Source: Streptomyces sp. Z26
GTDB lineage: Bacteria > Actinomycetota > Actinomycetes > Streptomycetales > Streptomycetaceae
DNA: 64,000 bases
Reading direction: 5' to 3'
Assembly (NCBI RefSeq): GCF_003665095.1
Contig: NZ_RCHV01000002.1
Span: forward strand, 310,001 to 374,000
Shown here: positions 21,584 to 31,847 of the stretch, piece by piece
How the letters are laid out: each line of letters starts with the position of its first letter
Numbering within the stretch: position 1 is the stretch's first letter
Program-made: the position numbers and the translations under genes
Notes under the pieces: generated by a model
The model's database searches: none
What the model saw: the letters and a program-made list of their open reading frames with translations, nothing else
Told to the model about the DNA's origin: nothing

Positions 21584-22027
21584 TCAGCCGGAGACCTCCT
21601 CGGCGAGGGCCCGCAGCGCCAGCGCGTACGAGCCGACGCCGAAGCCCGCGAGGGTGCCCGTGGCCACCGCCGCGACCACCGAGGTGTGACGGAACTCCTC
21701 CCGCGCGTACGGGTTCGAGAGGTGCACCTCGATCAGCGGAGCGGTCCGTTGCGCGGCGGCGTCCCGCATCGCGTACGAATAGTGCGTGAACGCACCGGGG
21801 TTGAGCACGACCGGCACGCGCCCGTCGGCGGCCTCGTGCAGCCAACGGACCAGCTCGCCCTCGTCGTTGGTCTCCCGGACCTCGACGTCGAAGCCCAGCT
21901 CGGCGCCGAGCGCGGTGCACCGTTCGACCAGCCCGGCGTAGGACGTGGAGCCGTAGACGTCGGGCTCGCGGGAGCCGAGGCGGCCGAGGTTGGGGCCGTT
22001 CAGCACGAGGACGCGGCGGGCGGTCAC
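21584..22027 (-). CDS. aroQ: 3-dehydroquinate dehydratase, type II
   Basis: The 147-residue enzyme dehydrates 3-dehydroquinate in the shikimate pathway. Type II is shown by [21 protein letters not shown] (with the catalytic tyrosine), [15 protein letters not shown] and the His-containing [15 protein letters not shown]. The GTG at 22027 overlaps the aroB stop in GTGA and gives the standard length; longer starts would run into aroB. It closes the aroC-aroK-aroB-aroQ run. Confidence 0.95.
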   Translation of the reverse strand: MTARRVLVLNGPNLGRLGSREPDVYGSTSYAGLVERCTALGAELGFDVEVRETNDEGELVRWLHEAADGRVPVVLNPGAFTHYSYAMRDAAAQRTAPLIEVHLSNPYAREEFRHTSVVAAVATGTLAGFGVGSYALALRALAEEVSG

Positions 22028-23118
22028 GCGGCGATCTCCGCGTGCGCTGCCAGCAGCATGGCCGGGTCGGGGCCCTCCAGCACGGCGGGCCGGGCGAGGC
22101 CGTCGAGGACGATGAAGCGCAGCAGGTCGCCGCGGGACTTCTTGTCGACCTTCATGGTCTCCAGCAGCTTCGCCCACTGGTCGCCGCGGTAGGTGACGGG
22201 GAGCCCGACGGACTCCAGCACCGCGCGGTGCCGGTCGGCGGTGGCGTCGTCCAACCGCCCGGAGATCCGGCCGAGTTCGGCGGCGAAGACCATGCCGACG
22301 GAGACGGCGGCGCCGTGCCGCCAGTTGTAGCGCTCGTTCTTCTCGATGGCGTGCGCGAGGGTGTGCCCGTAGTTGAGGATCTCCCGCAGGCCCGCCTCCT
22401 TCAGGTCCGAGCCGACGACGTGCGCCTTGACGCGGATGGAGCGCTCGATCAGTTCGGCGGTGTGCGGGCCCTCGGGCGTACGGGCCGCGGCCGGGTCGCG
22501 TTCGACGAGTTCGAGGATGGCCGGGTCCGCGATGAAACCGGCCTTGATGATCTCGGCGAGGCCGCTGACGTAGTCGTGCACCGGCAGCGAGTCGAGGGCC
22601 GCCAGGTCGCAGAGGACCCCGGCGGGCGGGTGGAAGGCGCCGACGAGGTTCTTGCCCTCGGCGGTGTTGATGCCGGTCTTGCCGCCGACCGCGGCGTCCA
22701 CCATGCCCAGCACGGTGGTCGGCACGGCGATCCAGCGCACGCCGCGCAGCCAGGTCGCGGCGACGAAGCCCGCGAGGTCGGTGGTGGCGCCGCCGCCCAC
22801 GCCGACGATCACGTCGGTGCGGGTGAAGCCGCTCTGGCCGAGGGCCTTCCAGCAGTACGCGGCGACCTCGGCGGTCTTGGACTCCTCGGCGTTGGGCAGC
22901 TGCACCGCGATCGCCTCGTAGCCGCTGTCGGCGAGGTCCGCGCGCAGCACCTCGCCGGTCTCGGCCAGCGCCTCGGGGTGGAGTACGGCGACGCGGCGGG
23001 CCGACGTGCCGATCAGGCCGGGGAGTTCGCCGAGGAGCCGCCGTCCGATGAGGACGTCGTACGGGTCGCTGCCCGCGCTGCCGTCCACGGTGATGCGCGT
23101 CTGTGCGTCACTGGTCAT
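22024..23118 (-). CDS. aroB: 3-dehydroquinate synthase
   Basis: The 364-residue NAD- and metal-dependent enzyme cyclises DAHP to dehydroquinate. NAD-binding [18 protein letters not shown] lies at about 106-123, followed by [19 protein letters not shown] and [10 protein letters not shown]. Metal ligands are in [21 protein letters not shown] and the [11 protein letters not shown]is. It overlaps aroK upstream by ATGA and aroQ downstream by GTGA, so the four enzymes are probably coupled in translation. Confidence 0.96.
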   Translation of the reverse strand: MTSDAQTRITVDGSAGSDPYDVLIGRRLLGELPGLIGTSARRVAVLHPEALAETGEVLRADLADSGYEAIAVQLPNAEESKTAEVAAYCWKALGQSGFTRTDVIVGVGGGATTDLAGFVAATWLRGVRWIAVPTTVLGMVDAAVGGKTGINTAEGKNLVGAFHPPAGVLCDLAALDSLPVHDYVSGLAEIIKAGFIADPAILELVERDPAAARTPEGPHTAELIERSIRVKAHVVGSDLKEAGLREILNYGHTLAHAIEKNERYNWRHGAAVSVGMVFAAELGRISGRLDDATADRHRAVLESVGLPVTYRGDQWAKLLETMKVDKKSRGDLLRFIVLDGLARPAVLEGPDPAMLLAAHAEIAA

Positions 23119-23630
23119 ACCTGCTTGAGCTCCAATGCGTCGAGGACCGCCCGTGCGACCTCCTCGGGTCCGCGTTCGTCGGTGCTGACGACGGCGCGGG
23201 CGACCTCGGTGTAGAGCGGGCGGCGCTGGTCCATGAGGTCACGCCACTGCTTGCGCGGGTTGACGGTGAGCAGCGGGCGCGGGGCGTCCAGGCCGACCCG
23301 CTTGACGGCCGCGGCGACGCCCAACTCCAGGTAGGCGACGGGCAGTCCGGCCAGCAGCTGCCGGGTGGCGGCGGACAGGACGGCGCCGCCGCCGAGCGCC
23401 AGTACGCCGTCGTGCCCGGTGAGGGCGGCGCGTACGGCGGCCTCCTCCAGTTCGCGGAAGTACGCCTCGCCGTCGTCGAGGAAGAGGTCCGCGATCGGCT
23501 TGCCCGCGGTGGCCACGACGTCGTCGTCGGTGTCGCGGTAGGCGGCGCCCAGCCGTTCCGCGAGCAGCCTGCCCACGGTGGACTTGCCGGCTCCGGGCGG
23601 GCCGACGAGGACGACCACGGGGGTGCTCAT
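23115..23630 (-). CDS. aroK: Shikimate kinase
   Basis: The 171-residue kinase phosphorylates shikimate. Walker [10 protein letters not shown] starts at residue 10; [10 protein letters not shown] holds the shikimate-binding Asp, and [11 protein letters not shown] the GGG substrate loop. The ATG at 23630 follows directly in the aroC coding end (ATGA overlap) and gives normal length; the longer frame upstream is only aroC sequence in another frame. Confidence 0.95.
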   Translation of the reverse strand: MSTPVVVLVGPPGAGKSTVGRLLAERLGAAYRDTDDDVVATAGKPIADLFLDDGEAYFRELEEAAVRAALTGHDGVLALGGGAVLSAATRQLLAGLPVAYLELGVAAAVKRVGLDAPRPLLTVNPRKQWRDLMDQRRPLYTEVARAVVSTDERGPEEVARAVLDALELKQV

Positions 23631-24811
23631 GTGATCTCCAGGTGTTCCAGGTAGGTCGTGACGTTCCGCCGGGTCTCCCCGACGCTGTCGCCGCCGAACT
23701 TCTCCGCGACCGCGTCCGCGAGGACCAGCGCGACCATCGCCTCCGCGACGATCCCGGCGGCGGGCACGGCGCACACGTCCGACCGCTGGTGGTGCGCCTG
23801 CGCGGGCTCGCCGGTGGCCACGTCGACGGTGGCGAGGGCGCGCGGGACGGTGGCGATGGGCTTCATCGCGGCCCGTACGCGCAGGAGTTCACCGGTCGAC
23901 AGGCCGCCCTCGGTGCCGCCGGAGCGGCCGGAGGCACGGCGTACGCCCTGGTCGGTGACGAGGATCTCGTCGTGCGCGCGGGACCCGGGGACGCGCGCCA
24001 GCTCGAAGCCGTCGCCCAGCTCCACGCCCTTGATGGCCTGGATGCTCATCAGCGCCCCGGCGAGCCGCGCGTCCAGCTTGCGGTCCCAGTGCACGTGGGA
24101 GCCGAGGCCGACGGGCACGCCGTACGCCAGCACCTCCACCACGCCGCCGAGGGTGTCGCCGTCCTTGTGCGCCTGGTCGACCTCGGCCACCATCGCGCCG
24201 CTCGCCTCGGCGTCCAGGCAGCGCACGGGGTCCGCGTCGAGCGCGGCGACGTCGGCGGGCACGGGGTGCAGGCCGTACGGCGCGCGGGCCGCGCCCAGCT
24301 CCACGACGTGCGAGACGATCTCGACCCCGGCGGTCTCCCTCAGGTACGAGCGGGCGACCGTGCCGAGCGCCACGCGGGCCGCCGTCTCGCGGGCGCTGGC
24401 GCGCTCCAGCACGGGACGGGCCTCACCGAACGCGTACTTCTGCATGCCCGCCAGGTCGGCGTGGCCGGGGCGCGGCCGGGTCAGCGGCGCGTTGCGCGCG
24501 AGCTTGGCCAGCTCCTCCGGGTCGACCGGGTCGGCCGACATGACCTGCTCCCACTTCGGCCACTCGGTGTTGCCGACCATGACCGCGACCGGCGAGCCGA
24601 GCGTCAGCCCGTGCCGTACGCCGCCGAGGAACGTGACCTCGTCGCGCTCGAACTTCATGCGCGCGCCGCGGCCGTAGCCCAGCCGCCGACGGGCCAGCCC
24701 GTCCGCCACCATGTCGGTGGTCACGGGCACGCCGGAGGGGAGGCCCTCCAGCGTCGCCACCAGTGCGGGGCCGTGCGACTCCCCCGCCGTCAGCCAGCGC
24801 AACCTGCTCAA
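23627..24811 (-). CDS. aroC: Chorismate synthase
   Basis: The 394-residue enzyme converts EPSP to chorismate using reduced FMN as cofactor. Signatures are the N-terminal [20 protein letters not shown], the [15 protein letters not shown] motif, [14 protein letters not shown] and the [14 protein letters not shown] segment. It heads the coupled aroC-aroK-aroB-aroQ group, 91 bp after aroE, so a shared transcript with aroE is possible. Confidence 0.97.
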   Translation of the reverse strand: MSRLRWLTAGESHGPALVATLEGLPSGVPVTTDMVADGLARRRLGYGRGARMKFERDEVTFLGGVRHGLTLGSPVAVMVGNTEWPKWEQVMSADPVDPEELAKLARNAPLTRPRPGHADLAGMQKYAFGEARPVLERASARETAARVALGTVARSYLRETAGVEIVSHVVELGAARAPYGLHPVPADVAALDADPVRCLDAEASGAMVAEVDQAHKDGDTLGGVVEVLAYGVPVGLGSHVHWDRKLDARLAGALMSIQAIKGVELGDGFELARVPGSRAHDEILVTDQGVRRASGRSGGTEGGLSTGELLRVRAAMKPIATVPRALATVDVATGEPAQAHHQRSDVCAVPAAGIVAEAMVALVLADAVAEKFGGDSVGETRRNVTTYLEHLEIT

Positions 24812-24902
24812 CGGTGCTCCTCGATCTCGCGCCTCAGCGCAACGTCTGCCTGCTCCGATCCTCCCACGCGCGGCACCCGCCGCCCGCCGCCCCCGGTGCC
24901 GC

Positions 24903-25766
24903 TCAGCCGGGAGGCGGGGGCGCGCCCGAGCGCGCGGCGAGCGCGTCCTCGCCCGCGTGCCGCATCGCGGCCAACGGGGCCGGGGCGCGGCCCGTCATCT
25001 GCTCGACCTGGAGGACCGCCTGGTGGACGAGGAGGTCGAGACCGCCGACGACGGTGCCGCCCGCCCGCGCCCAGGCCGCGGCCAGCGGCGTGGGCCACGG
25101 CTCGTACACCACGTCGAACAGCGTGCCGGGCTCGGCGGGCAGCGCGCCCGCCACGGCCAGGCCGTCGGTCGCCCCGGCCGGGGTGGTGGCGACGACCAGC
25201 GGGGCGCGCAGCGCCTCGGCGGCGTCGGCCCAGGGCGCCGTACGGACGTCCACGCCGAGCCGTTCGCCCCAGCCGCGCATCTCCTCGGCGCGCGCCTCAC
25301 CCCGTACGTACGCCGTGACCTCGCCCGCGCACACGCGGGACAGCGCGGCGAGGGCGGAGGCGGCGGTGGCGCCGGCGCCGAGGACGGCGGCGCGCGGTAC
25401 GCGGTCGACGCCGCGCTCGTGCAGGGCGGCGACCATGCCGTGGATGTCGGTGTTGTCCCCGACGCGGCGGCCGTCCGGCGTACGGATCACCGTGTTGACG
25501 GCCTCGACGGCGGCGGCGGTGGGGGTGACCTCGTCCAGGTGCGGGATGACGACGCGCTTGAGCGGCATGGTGAGGGACAGCCCGGCCCACTCGGCGCCGA
25601 AGTCGCGCAGGAAGTCGCCGATGCCGGACTCGTCGACCTCGTACCGCTCGTACGTCCACTCCGCCAGGCCGAGTGCGGCGTACGCGGTGCGGTGCAGCAC
25701 CGGGGAGAGCGAGTGGGCGATGGGTGAGCCGAGTACGGCGGCCCGCCGGTGGCCGGGCGCGGACAT
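24903..25766 (-). CDS. aroE: Shikimate dehydrogenase
   Basis: The 287-residue enzyme reduces 3-dehydroshikimate with NADPH. The substrate site shows [19 protein letters not shown] and [10 protein letters not shown] with the catalytic Lys, then GDNTDIHGM; the nucleotide fold carries [17 protein letters not shown]. The ATG at 25766 shares its first base with the mltG stop (TGATG), which fixes the start and suggests coupling to mltG. The C-terminus is a short Pro/Gly tail. Confidence 0.93.
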   Translation of the reverse strand: MSAPGHRRAAVLGSPIAHSLSPVLHRTAYAALGLAEWTYERYEVDESGIGDFLRDFGAEWAGLSLTMPLKRVVIPHLDEVTPTAAAVEAVNTVIRTPDGRRVGDNTDIHGMVAALHERGVDRVPRAAVLGAGATAASALAALSRVCAGEVTAYVRGEARAEEMRGWGERLGVDVRTAPWADAAEALRAPLVVATTPAGATDGLAVAGALPAEPGTLFDVVYEPWPTPLAAAWARAGGTVVGGLDLLVHQAVLQVEQMTGRAPAPLAAMRHAGEDALAARSGAPPPPG

Positions 25767-27520
25767 CAGCCGCCGTTCCCGTGTTCGCGCTGGTAGTCGT
25801 TGAAGTCCTGGACGTTCTTCTCGTGTTCGGTGTGGCTGGCGGTGAAGCGGGTCTCGCCGGGCTTGACGCTGACGAAGAACAGCCAGTCGCCCGCGGTCGG
25901 GTCGAGCGCGGCGTCGAGTGCCTGGTTGCCCGGGTTGTCGATGGGGCCGGGCGGCAGTCCGTCGTGCAGGTACGTGTTGTACGGCGAGTCGAACTTGGTG
26001 TCCTCGACGGTGGTGTTGAGCTTCGACTCGCCCTTGGCGTAGTTGATGGTCGAGTCGAACTGGAGGGCCATGCCGTCGTCCAGCCGGTTGTAGATGACCC
26101 GGGAGACCTTGCCGAAGTCGGCGTCCTCCTGGGCCTCGGCCTGGATCAGCGAGGCGATCGCGACGATCTCCTCCGGGGTCCTGTCGAGCTTCTTCGCCTC
26201 GGCCTCCAGCCCCACCTTCTGGAACTCGGCCTCGGCGCGCTTGACCATGCCCTTGAGCACGCTCTCCGGCGAACTCTTCGGCCCCACCGTGTACTTGGCG
26301 GGGAACAGCAGTCCCTCCGGGTTCCCGTCGGCCCACTCCGGCAGGCCCAGGTCGCCGTCGGCGGCGGCCTTCTTGGTGGTGCCCGGCTTCTTCTCCAGCT
26401 TCTTGTCGATCAGTTCGTAGATCTGCGTGGCCCGCAGTCCCTCGGGGATGATGAGGGCGCTCTGGCTGGCCGGGTCGAGCATCATGTCGATGGCCGACGA
26501 CGCGGACATCTCCTTCTTCAACGTGTAGACGCCCGCGTGGATGCCCGCGGACTTCCCGTTCTCCTCGGCCGCGGACACGAACGCGTCGTGGCTCTTGACC
26601 ACTCCGGCCTTCTTGAGGATGTTCCCCATGTCGGACAGCGAGGAGCCCTCGGGTACGTCCACCTGGACGCTGCCGCTGCCGTCGCCGGAGTAGTCCGGGG
26701 CGTCGCCGAAGCGGGACTCGTAGAACTGGTAGCCGAAGTAGCCGATGCCGCCGACCACGCTGGTCAGGCCGAGGGCGACGACCATGCAGGCGCAGCCGCC
26801 CCGCCGCTTGGTGCCGCCGCCGCGGCGACCGCGACGGCCGTCGTCCTCGTCGTCGTACCCGTCGTCGCCGTCCCGGCCGCCGTCCGCGCCGTCGCGGCCC
26901 CGGCCGCGGTCGGCGTCGTCGTCGCGGTCGGCGAAGAACGCGTGCTCCCCGCGGTCCGGTCCGGGGTCCCAGTCCGGGCCCTGGCCGTCGTCCCAGCCGG
27001 TGTCCCCGCCGGGGTGGTCCTGGCGCTGCGGCGCGCCGGGCCCGGCCTGGCCGTGCGAGCCCTGCTGCCCGCCGCCCGCGTACGGGTCGTACTGCGGATG
27101 GCCGCCGGTGCCGTACGGGTCCTGCTGCTGCCCGTACGGATCACCGCCCGGCCCGTACGGCTGCCCCTGCGGGTAGACCTCGCCCTGACCCTGCTGGTCC
27201 CAGCCACCGCCGTACGCCGCCTGCTGCGGGTCCTGGTACGTCTGGCCCTGCTGCCCGCCGCCCGCGTACGGGTCGTACTGCGGGTGACCGCCGGTGCCGT
27301 ACGGGTCCTGCTGCTGCCCGTACGGATCACCGCCCGGCCCGTACGGCTGCCCCTGCGGGTAGACCTCGCCCTGACCCTGCTGGTACTGCCCCGCGTACGG
27401 ATCGGCGTACGGGTCCGCCTGCCGGGCGGCGGGGTGGTTGCCGTCCCAGCCCTGGTCCCCGAACAACGGGTCGTCGGGGTACCACGGTTGGGAGCCGGTG
27501 CCCCGGCCATGCTCAGTCAT
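25766..27520 (-). CDS. mltG: Endolytic murein transglycosylase MltG
   Basis: The 584-residue membrane protein cleaves nascent peptidoglycan and is thought to set glycan-strand length. Residues about 1-240 form an unusually long cytoplasmic tail rich in Gln, Gly, Pro, Tyr and then Asp. One transmembrane helix lies at about 243-265 (ACMVVALGLTSVVGGIGYFGY). The extracytoplasmic part has a LysM-like segment (VDVPEGSSLSDMGNILKKAGVV) and the YceG domain with IVAIASLIQAEAQEDADFGK, whose conserved Glu is presumed catalytic, then VIYNRLDDGMALQFDSTINY and SPYNTYLHDGLPPGPI. The tail contains two almost identical 46-residue repeats (47-92 and 109-154). It lies between ruvX and aroE. Confidence 0.93.
   Translation of the reverse strand: MTEHGRGTGSQPWYPDDPLFGDQGWDGNHPAARQADPYADPYAGQYQQGQGEVYPQGQPYGPGGDPYGQQQDPYGTGGHPQYDPYAGGGQQGQTYQDPQQAAYGGGWDQQGQGEVYPQGQPYGPGGDPYGQQQDPYGTGGHPQYDPYAGGGQQGSHGQAGPGAPQRQDHPGGDTGWDDGQGPDWDPGPDRGEHAFFADRDDDADRGRGRDGADGGRDGDDGYDDEDDGRRGRRGGGTKRRGGCACMVVALGLTSVVGGIGYFGYQFYESRFGDAPDYSGDGSGSVQVDVPEGSSLSDMGNILKKAGVVKSHDAFVSAAEENGKSAGIHAGVYTLKKEMSASSAIDMMLDPASQSALIIPEGLRATQIYELIDKKLEKKPGTTKKAAADGDLGLPEWADGNPEGLLFPAKYTVGPKSSPESVLKGMVKRAEAEFQKVGLEAEAKKLDRTPEEIVAIASLIQAEAQEDADFGKVSRVIYNRLDDGMALQFDSTINYAKGESKLNTTVEDTKFDSPYNTYLHDGLPPGPIDNPGNQALDAALDPTAGDWLFFVSVKPGETRFTASHTEHEKNVQDFNDYQREHGNGG
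27060..27198 (+). repeat. Direct repeat copy within the mltG tail
   Basis: This 139-bp segment recurs 186 bp to the right at 27246-27384 with only two differences, both synonymous in mltG. It encodes the second (C-terminal) of the two 46-residue repeats, residues about 109-154. The 186-bp period is 62 codons, so copy number can change without a frameshift. Confidence 0.92.
27246..27384 (+). repeat. Direct repeat copy within the mltG tail
   Basis: This is the partner of the 27060-27198 repeat, encoding the N-proximal 46-residue unit of the MltG tail (residues about 47-92), including QPYGPGGDPYGQQQDPYG. The near identity points to a recent tandem duplication or gene-conversion event. Confidence 0.92.
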
Positions 27521-27644
27521 CGATCCCCTTGCGCCGCGGACGGCAGCGTGATGTGCGCGCTGATGACGCGACGGTCCTGACTACCCGCGGCGTTGGTGGT
27601 GTTCGAACAGTTGCCGTGTCGCGCCGGACGTTACCGTACCGCGA

Positions 27645-28109
27645 TCAGACAACCACTTCGACGCACTGCCCCGGCGGCCGGCCGGACGCCCGTTCGGTCT
27701 CCAGCGCGCTCTGGAGGATCACGACGGCCGCCGCCTGGTCGATCCGCGCCCGCCCCTTCTTGGCGTTGACGCCGGAGGCGCGCATGCCCTGAGCAGCCGT
27801 CACGGTGCTCAGTCGCTCGTCGACGAGGCGTACGGGCACAGGGGTGACGGCCCGCGCGAGCCGGTCCGCGAACGCGCGCGCCTTGGCCGCCGCCGGGCCC
27901 TCCCGGCCGTTCATGGACCGGGGCAGGCCGACGACGACCTCCAGCGGCTCGTACTCCGCGACCAGCTCCCCCAGCCTGCGGTGCGCTGACACCGCGTCAC
28001 GGCCGGGGACGGTCTCGACGGGCGTGGCGAGGAGCCCGTCGGGGTCGCTCGCCGCGACCCCGATCCGGGCCTCCCCCACGTCGACGGCGAGCCGTCGGCC
28101 ACGTCTCAT
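27645..28109 (-). CDS. ruvX: RuvX/YqgF-type nuclease (16S rRNA maturation)
   Basis: The 154-residue RNase H-fold protein is expected to process pre-16S rRNA 5' ends, with a possible junction-resolvase role. The RNase H motif RLAVDVGEARIGVAASDPDG holds the first Asp; EVVVGLPRSMNGREGPAA, VRLVDERLSTVTA and ARIDQAAAVVILQ complete the acidic active site. Its ATG shares a base with the alaS stop (TGATG), the usual alaS-ruvX-mltG order. Confidence 0.93.
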   Translation of the reverse strand: MRRGRRLAVDVGEARIGVAASDPDGLLATPVETVPGRDAVSAHRRLGELVAEYEPLEVVVGLPRSMNGREGPAAAKARAFADRLARAVTPVPVRLVDERLSTVTAAQGMRASGVNAKKGRARIDQAAAVVILQSALETERASGRPPGQCVEVVV

Positions 28110-30772
28110 CAGGCGCTCTCCGCCACCAGGCGCTCCACGGCGGCCATCGCGGCGTCCACCGCGTCCGGGTCCTGCCCGCCGCCCTGCGCCAGGTCCGGCT
28201 TGCCGCCGCCCCCGCCGCCGAGCGTCTTGGCCGCGGCACGCACCAGGTCACCGGCCTTCAGGCCGCGGTCGCGCGCGCCGTCGCTCGTCGCGATGACGGT
28301 GAGCGGGCGGCCGCCCGTCACGGTGAACAGCGCGACCACCGCGGGCCGTCCCTGGAGGCGGCTGCGGACGTCGAGCACGAGGGTGCGCAGGTCGTCGGCG
28401 GTCGTGCCGTCCGGCACGCGGCCGAGGGCGAGGGCGACGCCCCGTACGTCCCTGGCGGAGTCCGCGAGACCACCGGCGGCCTGGAGGACCTTCTCGGCGC
28501 GGAACCGCTCGATCTCCTTCTCCGCGTCCTTGAGCTTGCCGAGCATCCCGGAGATCTTCTCCGGCAGCTCCTCGGGCCGCCCCTTGACCAGCTCGGTGAG
28601 CTGCGAGACGACGGTGTGCTCGCGGGCCAGGAAGCGGTACGCGTCCACGCCCACCAGGGCCTCGACGCGGCGCACGCCGGAGCCGATGGAGGACTCGCCG
28701 AGCAGCTTCACCAGGCCCAGCTGCGCGGTGTTGTGCACGTGGGTGCCGCCGCACAGCTCCTTGGAGAAGTCGCCGATGGACACGACGCGGACCTGCTCGC
28801 CGTACTTCTCGCCGAACTCCGCGAGCGCGCCCTGCTTCTTGGCCTCGTCGATGGACATCACCTCGGCGGAGACGTCGAGTTCACGGGCGAGCACCTCGTT
28901 GATCTTCTGCTCGACGTCGGTCAGCACACCGCCGGGCACGGCGGCCGGGGAACCGAAGTCGAAGCGGAAGCGGCCCGGCGAGTTCTCCGAACCGGCCTGC
29001 GCGGCGGTCGGCCCGAGGGCGTCGCGCAGCGCCTGGTGCGTGAGGTGCGTGGCGCTGTGGGCACGGGCGATGGAACGGCGCCGGGCCAGGTCGATCTGGC
29101 TGTACGCGGTCGCGCCGACGGTCACCTCGCCGACCTGCACGGTGCCCTTGTGCACGCTGACGCCGGGCACGGGCTGCTGCACGTCCCGTACGTCCACGAC
29201 GGCGCCGCTGTCCAGCCGGATGCGGCCGGTGTCCGCGAGCTGGCCGCCGCCCTCGGCGTAGAACGGCGTACGGTCCAGGACCAGTTCGACGTCGTCGCCC
29301 TCGTGGGCGGCGGGCGCGGGCACCCCGTCGACGAGCAGCCCGACGACGGCGGACTCGCCCTCGGTGGCGGTGTACCCGGTGAAGACGGTGGTGCCGGAGG
29401 AGTCGGCGACCTGGCGGTACGCGGACAGGTCGGCGTGGCCCTGCTTCTTGGAGCGGGCGTCGGCCTTGGCCCGTTCGCGCTGCTCCTTCATCAGCCGCCG
29501 GAAGCCCTGCTCGTCGACCGAGAGGCCCTGTTCGGCGGCCATCTCCAGGGTGAGGTCGATGGGGAAGCCCCAGGTGTCGTGCAGCAGGAACGCCTTGTCA
29601 CCGGCGAGTACGGTGCCCCCGCCGGAACGGGTCTCCGTCACGGCGGTGTCGAGGATGTTGGTGCCCGCCTTCAGCGTCTTGAGGAAGGCGGCCTCCTCCG
29701 CGAGGGCGACGGTCTCGATGCGCTTGCGGTCCGTCTCCAGCTCCGGGTACTGCGGGCCCATGGCCTTGATGACGGTGTCCGTCAGCTCCGCGACCGTGGG
29801 CCCGGAGGCGCCGAGGATGCGCATGTTGCGGATGGCGCGGCGCATGATGCGGCGCAGGACGTAGCCGCGCCCCTCGTTGCCCGGGGTCACGCCGTCGCCG
29901 ATCAGCATGACGGCGGTACGGATGTGGTCCGCGACGACGCGCAGCGACACGTCGCTGTGGTCCGCGGCGCCGTACGCGACACCCGTCAGCCCGGTGGCGC
30001 GGTCGATGATCATGCGCGTGGTGTCGATCTCGAACATGTTGTGGACGCCCTGGAGGATCATCGCGAGGCGTTCGAGGCCGAGGCCGGTGTCGATGTTCTG
30101 GCTGGGCAGGTCACCGAGGATCGGGTAGTCCTTGCCGGTGCCCGCGCCGCGCTCGTACTGCATGAAGACCAGGTTCCAGATCTCCACGTAGCGCTCGTCG
30201 TTGGCGATCGGGCCGCCCTCGACGCCGAACTCCGGGCCGCGGTCGTAGTGCACCTCGGAGCAGGGGCCGCAGGGGCCGGGGACGCCCATGTCCCAGTAGT
30301 TCTCCGACTTGCCGAGGCGCTGGATGCGCTCGGCGGGGACGCCGACGGTGTCGTGCCAGATGTGCCAGGCGTCGTCGTCGTCCTCGTAGACCGTGATCCA
30401 GAGCAGCTCGGGGTCGAGCCCGTAACCGCCGTCGTCCTGGGAGAGGGTGAGCAGCTCCCAGGCGAACTTCGCGGCGCCTTCCTTGAAGTAGTCGCCGAAG
30501 GAGAAGTTGCCGCACATCTGGAAGAACGTGCCGTGCCGGGTCGTCTTGCCGACCTCTTCGATGTCGGGCGTGCGCACGCACTTCTGCACGCTGGTGGCGC
30601 GCGCGTACGGCGGCTTGACCTCGCCGAGGAAGAGGGGCTTGAAGGGGACCATACCCGCGTTCACGAGGAGCAGCGTCGGGTCGTCCGCGATGAGCGACGC
30701 CGACGGCACGACGGTGTGCCCGCGCTCCTCGAAGAAGCGCAGCCAGCGGCGGCGGATTTCAGCCGACTCCAT
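28109..30772 (-). CDS. alaS: Alanyl-tRNA synthetase
   Basis: The 887-residue class-II synthetase has the full domain set. These are the catalytic core ([20 protein letters not shown], then [21 protein letters not shown]), the editing domain with zinc-binding [14 protein letters not shown] and [11 protein letters not shown], and a C-terminal domain ending in a Gly-rich [17 protein letters not shown] segment. Length is normal. Start and stop overlap both neighbours as TGATG, making a chain from the two small membrane-protein genes through alaS to ruvX. Confidence 0.97.
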   Translation of the reverse strand: MESAEIRRRWLRFFEERGHTVVPSASLIADDPTLLLVNAGMVPFKPLFLGEVKPPYARATSVQKCVRTPDIEEVGKTTRHGTFFQMCGNFSFGDYFKEGAAKFAWELLTLSQDDGGYGLDPELLWITVYEDDDDAWHIWHDTVGVPAERIQRLGKSENYWDMGVPGPCGPCSEVHYDRGPEFGVEGGPIANDERYVEIWNLVFMQYERGAGTGKDYPILGDLPSQNIDTGLGLERLAMILQGVHNMFEIDTTRMIIDRATGLTGVAYGAADHSDVSLRVVADHIRTAVMLIGDGVTPGNEGRGYVLRRIMRRAIRNMRILGASGPTVAELTDTVIKAMGPQYPELETDRKRIETVALAEEAAFLKTLKAGTNILDTAVTETRSGGGTVLAGDKAFLLHDTWGFPIDLTLEMAAEQGLSVDEQGFRRLMKEQRERAKADARSKKQGHADLSAYRQVADSSGTTVFTGYTATEGESAVVGLLVDGVPAPAAHEGDDVELVLDRTPFYAEGGGQLADTGRIRLDSGAVVDVRDVQQPVPGVSVHKGTVQVGEVTVGATAYSQIDLARRRSIARAHSATHLTHQALRDALGPTAAQAGSENSPGRFRFDFGSPAAVPGGVLTDVEQKINEVLARELDVSAEVMSIDEAKKQGALAEFGEKYGEQVRVVSIGDFSKELCGGTHVHNTAQLGLVKLLGESSIGSGVRRVEALVGVDAYRFLAREHTVVSQLTELVKGRPEELPEKISGMLGKLKDAEKEIERFRAEKVLQAAGGLADSARDVRGVALALGRVPDGTTADDLRTLVLDVRSRLQGRPAVVALFTVTGGRPLTVIATSDGARDRGLKAGDLVRAAAKTLGGGGGGKPDLAQGGGQDPDAVDAAMAAVERLVAESA

Positions 30773-31188
30773 CAGTGGTCCTCATTCCGGTCGTACGGGT
30801 GTGTCGGGTGCGGGTGGCCCGTGTCGGTGCGCGCCTGCCCGTGCGTACGGGGGCGTGCCTGGTGGCCGAGCTGCGGCGCGCGCGGGGGCGGGCCGAGGGG
30901 CCGCGCCGCGCGGGACGCCGGGGCGACGCGCGCGGGGAGTTCGGGGTGGTCCGCGTCGACGGGGGCGTCGAGGCCGAGGGCGTCGTGGAGTTCGTCCTCG
31001 CGCTGCACCATGCCGGTGCGTACGTCGACGGCGAAGTCGCGGAGCCGGTGACCGGTCTCGATCGCCTTGTCGGCCGCGCGCGCGGCGAGCGACTCGGGGG
31101 TGAGGCTGCGCAGCTTGCGGTGGGCCTTGTTCGTGGCCCAGACGCCCGCGGCGGCGCCGGTGGTGAACCAGAAGGCTCGGCGGAACAT
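30772..31188 (-). CDS. Small membrane-associated protein, DUF6167-like
   Basis: The 138-residue protein begins [20 protein letters not shown], a short hydrophobic N-terminus that may be a membrane anchor. A basic-acidic helical part follows ([39 protein letters not shown]), then a low-complexity Pro/Arg/His C-terminus. It matches the small conserved proteins seen next to alaS in streptomycetes; the domain number is from memory. It starts 8 bp after the DUF948 gene and its stop overlaps the alaS start, so it is part of that operon. Function unknown. Confidence 0.75.
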   Translation of the reverse strand: MFRRAFWFTTGAAAGVWATNKAHRKLRSLTPESLAARAADKAIETGHRLRDFAVDVRTGMVQREDELHDALGLDAPVDADHPELPARVAPASRAARPLGPPPRAPQLGHQARPRTHGQARTDTGHPHPTHPYDRNEDH

Positions 31189-31196
31189 GGTGCGGA

Positions 31197-31646
31197 TCAG
31201 CCCTTTCCACGGTTGCGGCCGCCGCGCCTGTCGGTGGACAGCGTGCGTCCGGGGACGACCCGGGTCCGGCGCGTGGGAGCGCTCCGTTCGGACTCCCCGT
31301 CGCGCTGGCGGCCGAGCGCGCGGCGCACGCCGTACCCGAAGGACGCCACCTTGACCAGCGGTCCGCCGAAGACGGACGAGACGGTGGTGGAGAGCGCGGA
31401 GGCGTTGGCGGTGACTTCCTGGACGTCGGTGGCGATCGAGTCGACCCGGTCCAGCTGCGTCTGCGCGGAGCGTACGGTCGCGGACGCCTCCCCGAGCAGC
31501 GGAACGGCCCGTTCCGTCACGCTCGTCACCAGTTCGGTGGCCGCCTTGAGCGTCTGCGCGAGTCTCACCAGCACGACGGCGAGGAACGACACCAGGATCG
31601 CCCAGAAGACGGCCACGAGGAGGCCGGCCACCTCTCCACCGGACAC
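31197..31646 (-). CDS. DUF948 family membrane protein
   Basis: The 149-residue protein has one N-terminal transmembrane helix (about residues 6-28, VAGLLVAVFWAILVSFLAVVLV). A long helical segment with heptad character follows (LKAATELVTSVTERAVPLLGEASATVRSAQTQLDRVDS), then a basic tail. This is the DUF948 pattern, related in look to methyl-accepting-protein coiled coils. The GTG at 31646 is the best start, with an AAGGA-like ribosome site; a GTG slightly downstream is possible. It heads the DUF948-DUF6167-alaS-ruvX operon. Confidence 0.8.
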   Translation of the reverse strand: MSGGEVAGLLVAVFWAILVSFLAVVLVRLAQTLKAATELVTSVTERAVPLLGEASATVRSAQTQLDRVDSIATDVQEVTANASALSTTVSSVFGGPLVKVASFGYGVRRALGRQRDGESERSAPTRRTRVVPGRTLSTDRRGGRNRGKG

Positions 31647-31808
31647 GCTGCACCGCTTCCTTCGTCTGTACGGGGTCGGCCGCCGCCCGTGGGACGCGGA
31701 CCGCTCCGGGCGCGGCGGCGGACTACCGACCCTATCGCGCCGCGGCGGCTCGACCCCACCGCATAAAGCGCCTGTCGTCGCCCACCGCGACGCGCCCGCC
31801 CCGGGCGA

Positions 31809-31838
31809 TTGTACGGTCCGCGCGCCGGCAAGTACGCT
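31809..31838 (+). promoter_or_regulatory. Predicted promoter giving a leaderless transcript
   Basis: TTGTAC at 31809-31814 and TACGCT at 31833-31838 are 18 bp apart. The ATG of the NB-ARC gene begins 10 bases after the -10 hexamer and no ribosome site is visible, so the mRNA would start at or just before the ATG. Confidence 0.5.
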
Positions 31839-31847
31839 CCGTGTTTC

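Noticed and set aside
30773..31196. T-box leader in front of alaS
   Set aside because: alaS starts by overlapping an upstream gene, leaving no leader for a T-box. The thrS leader lies outside the window and hisS overlaps its upstream gene.
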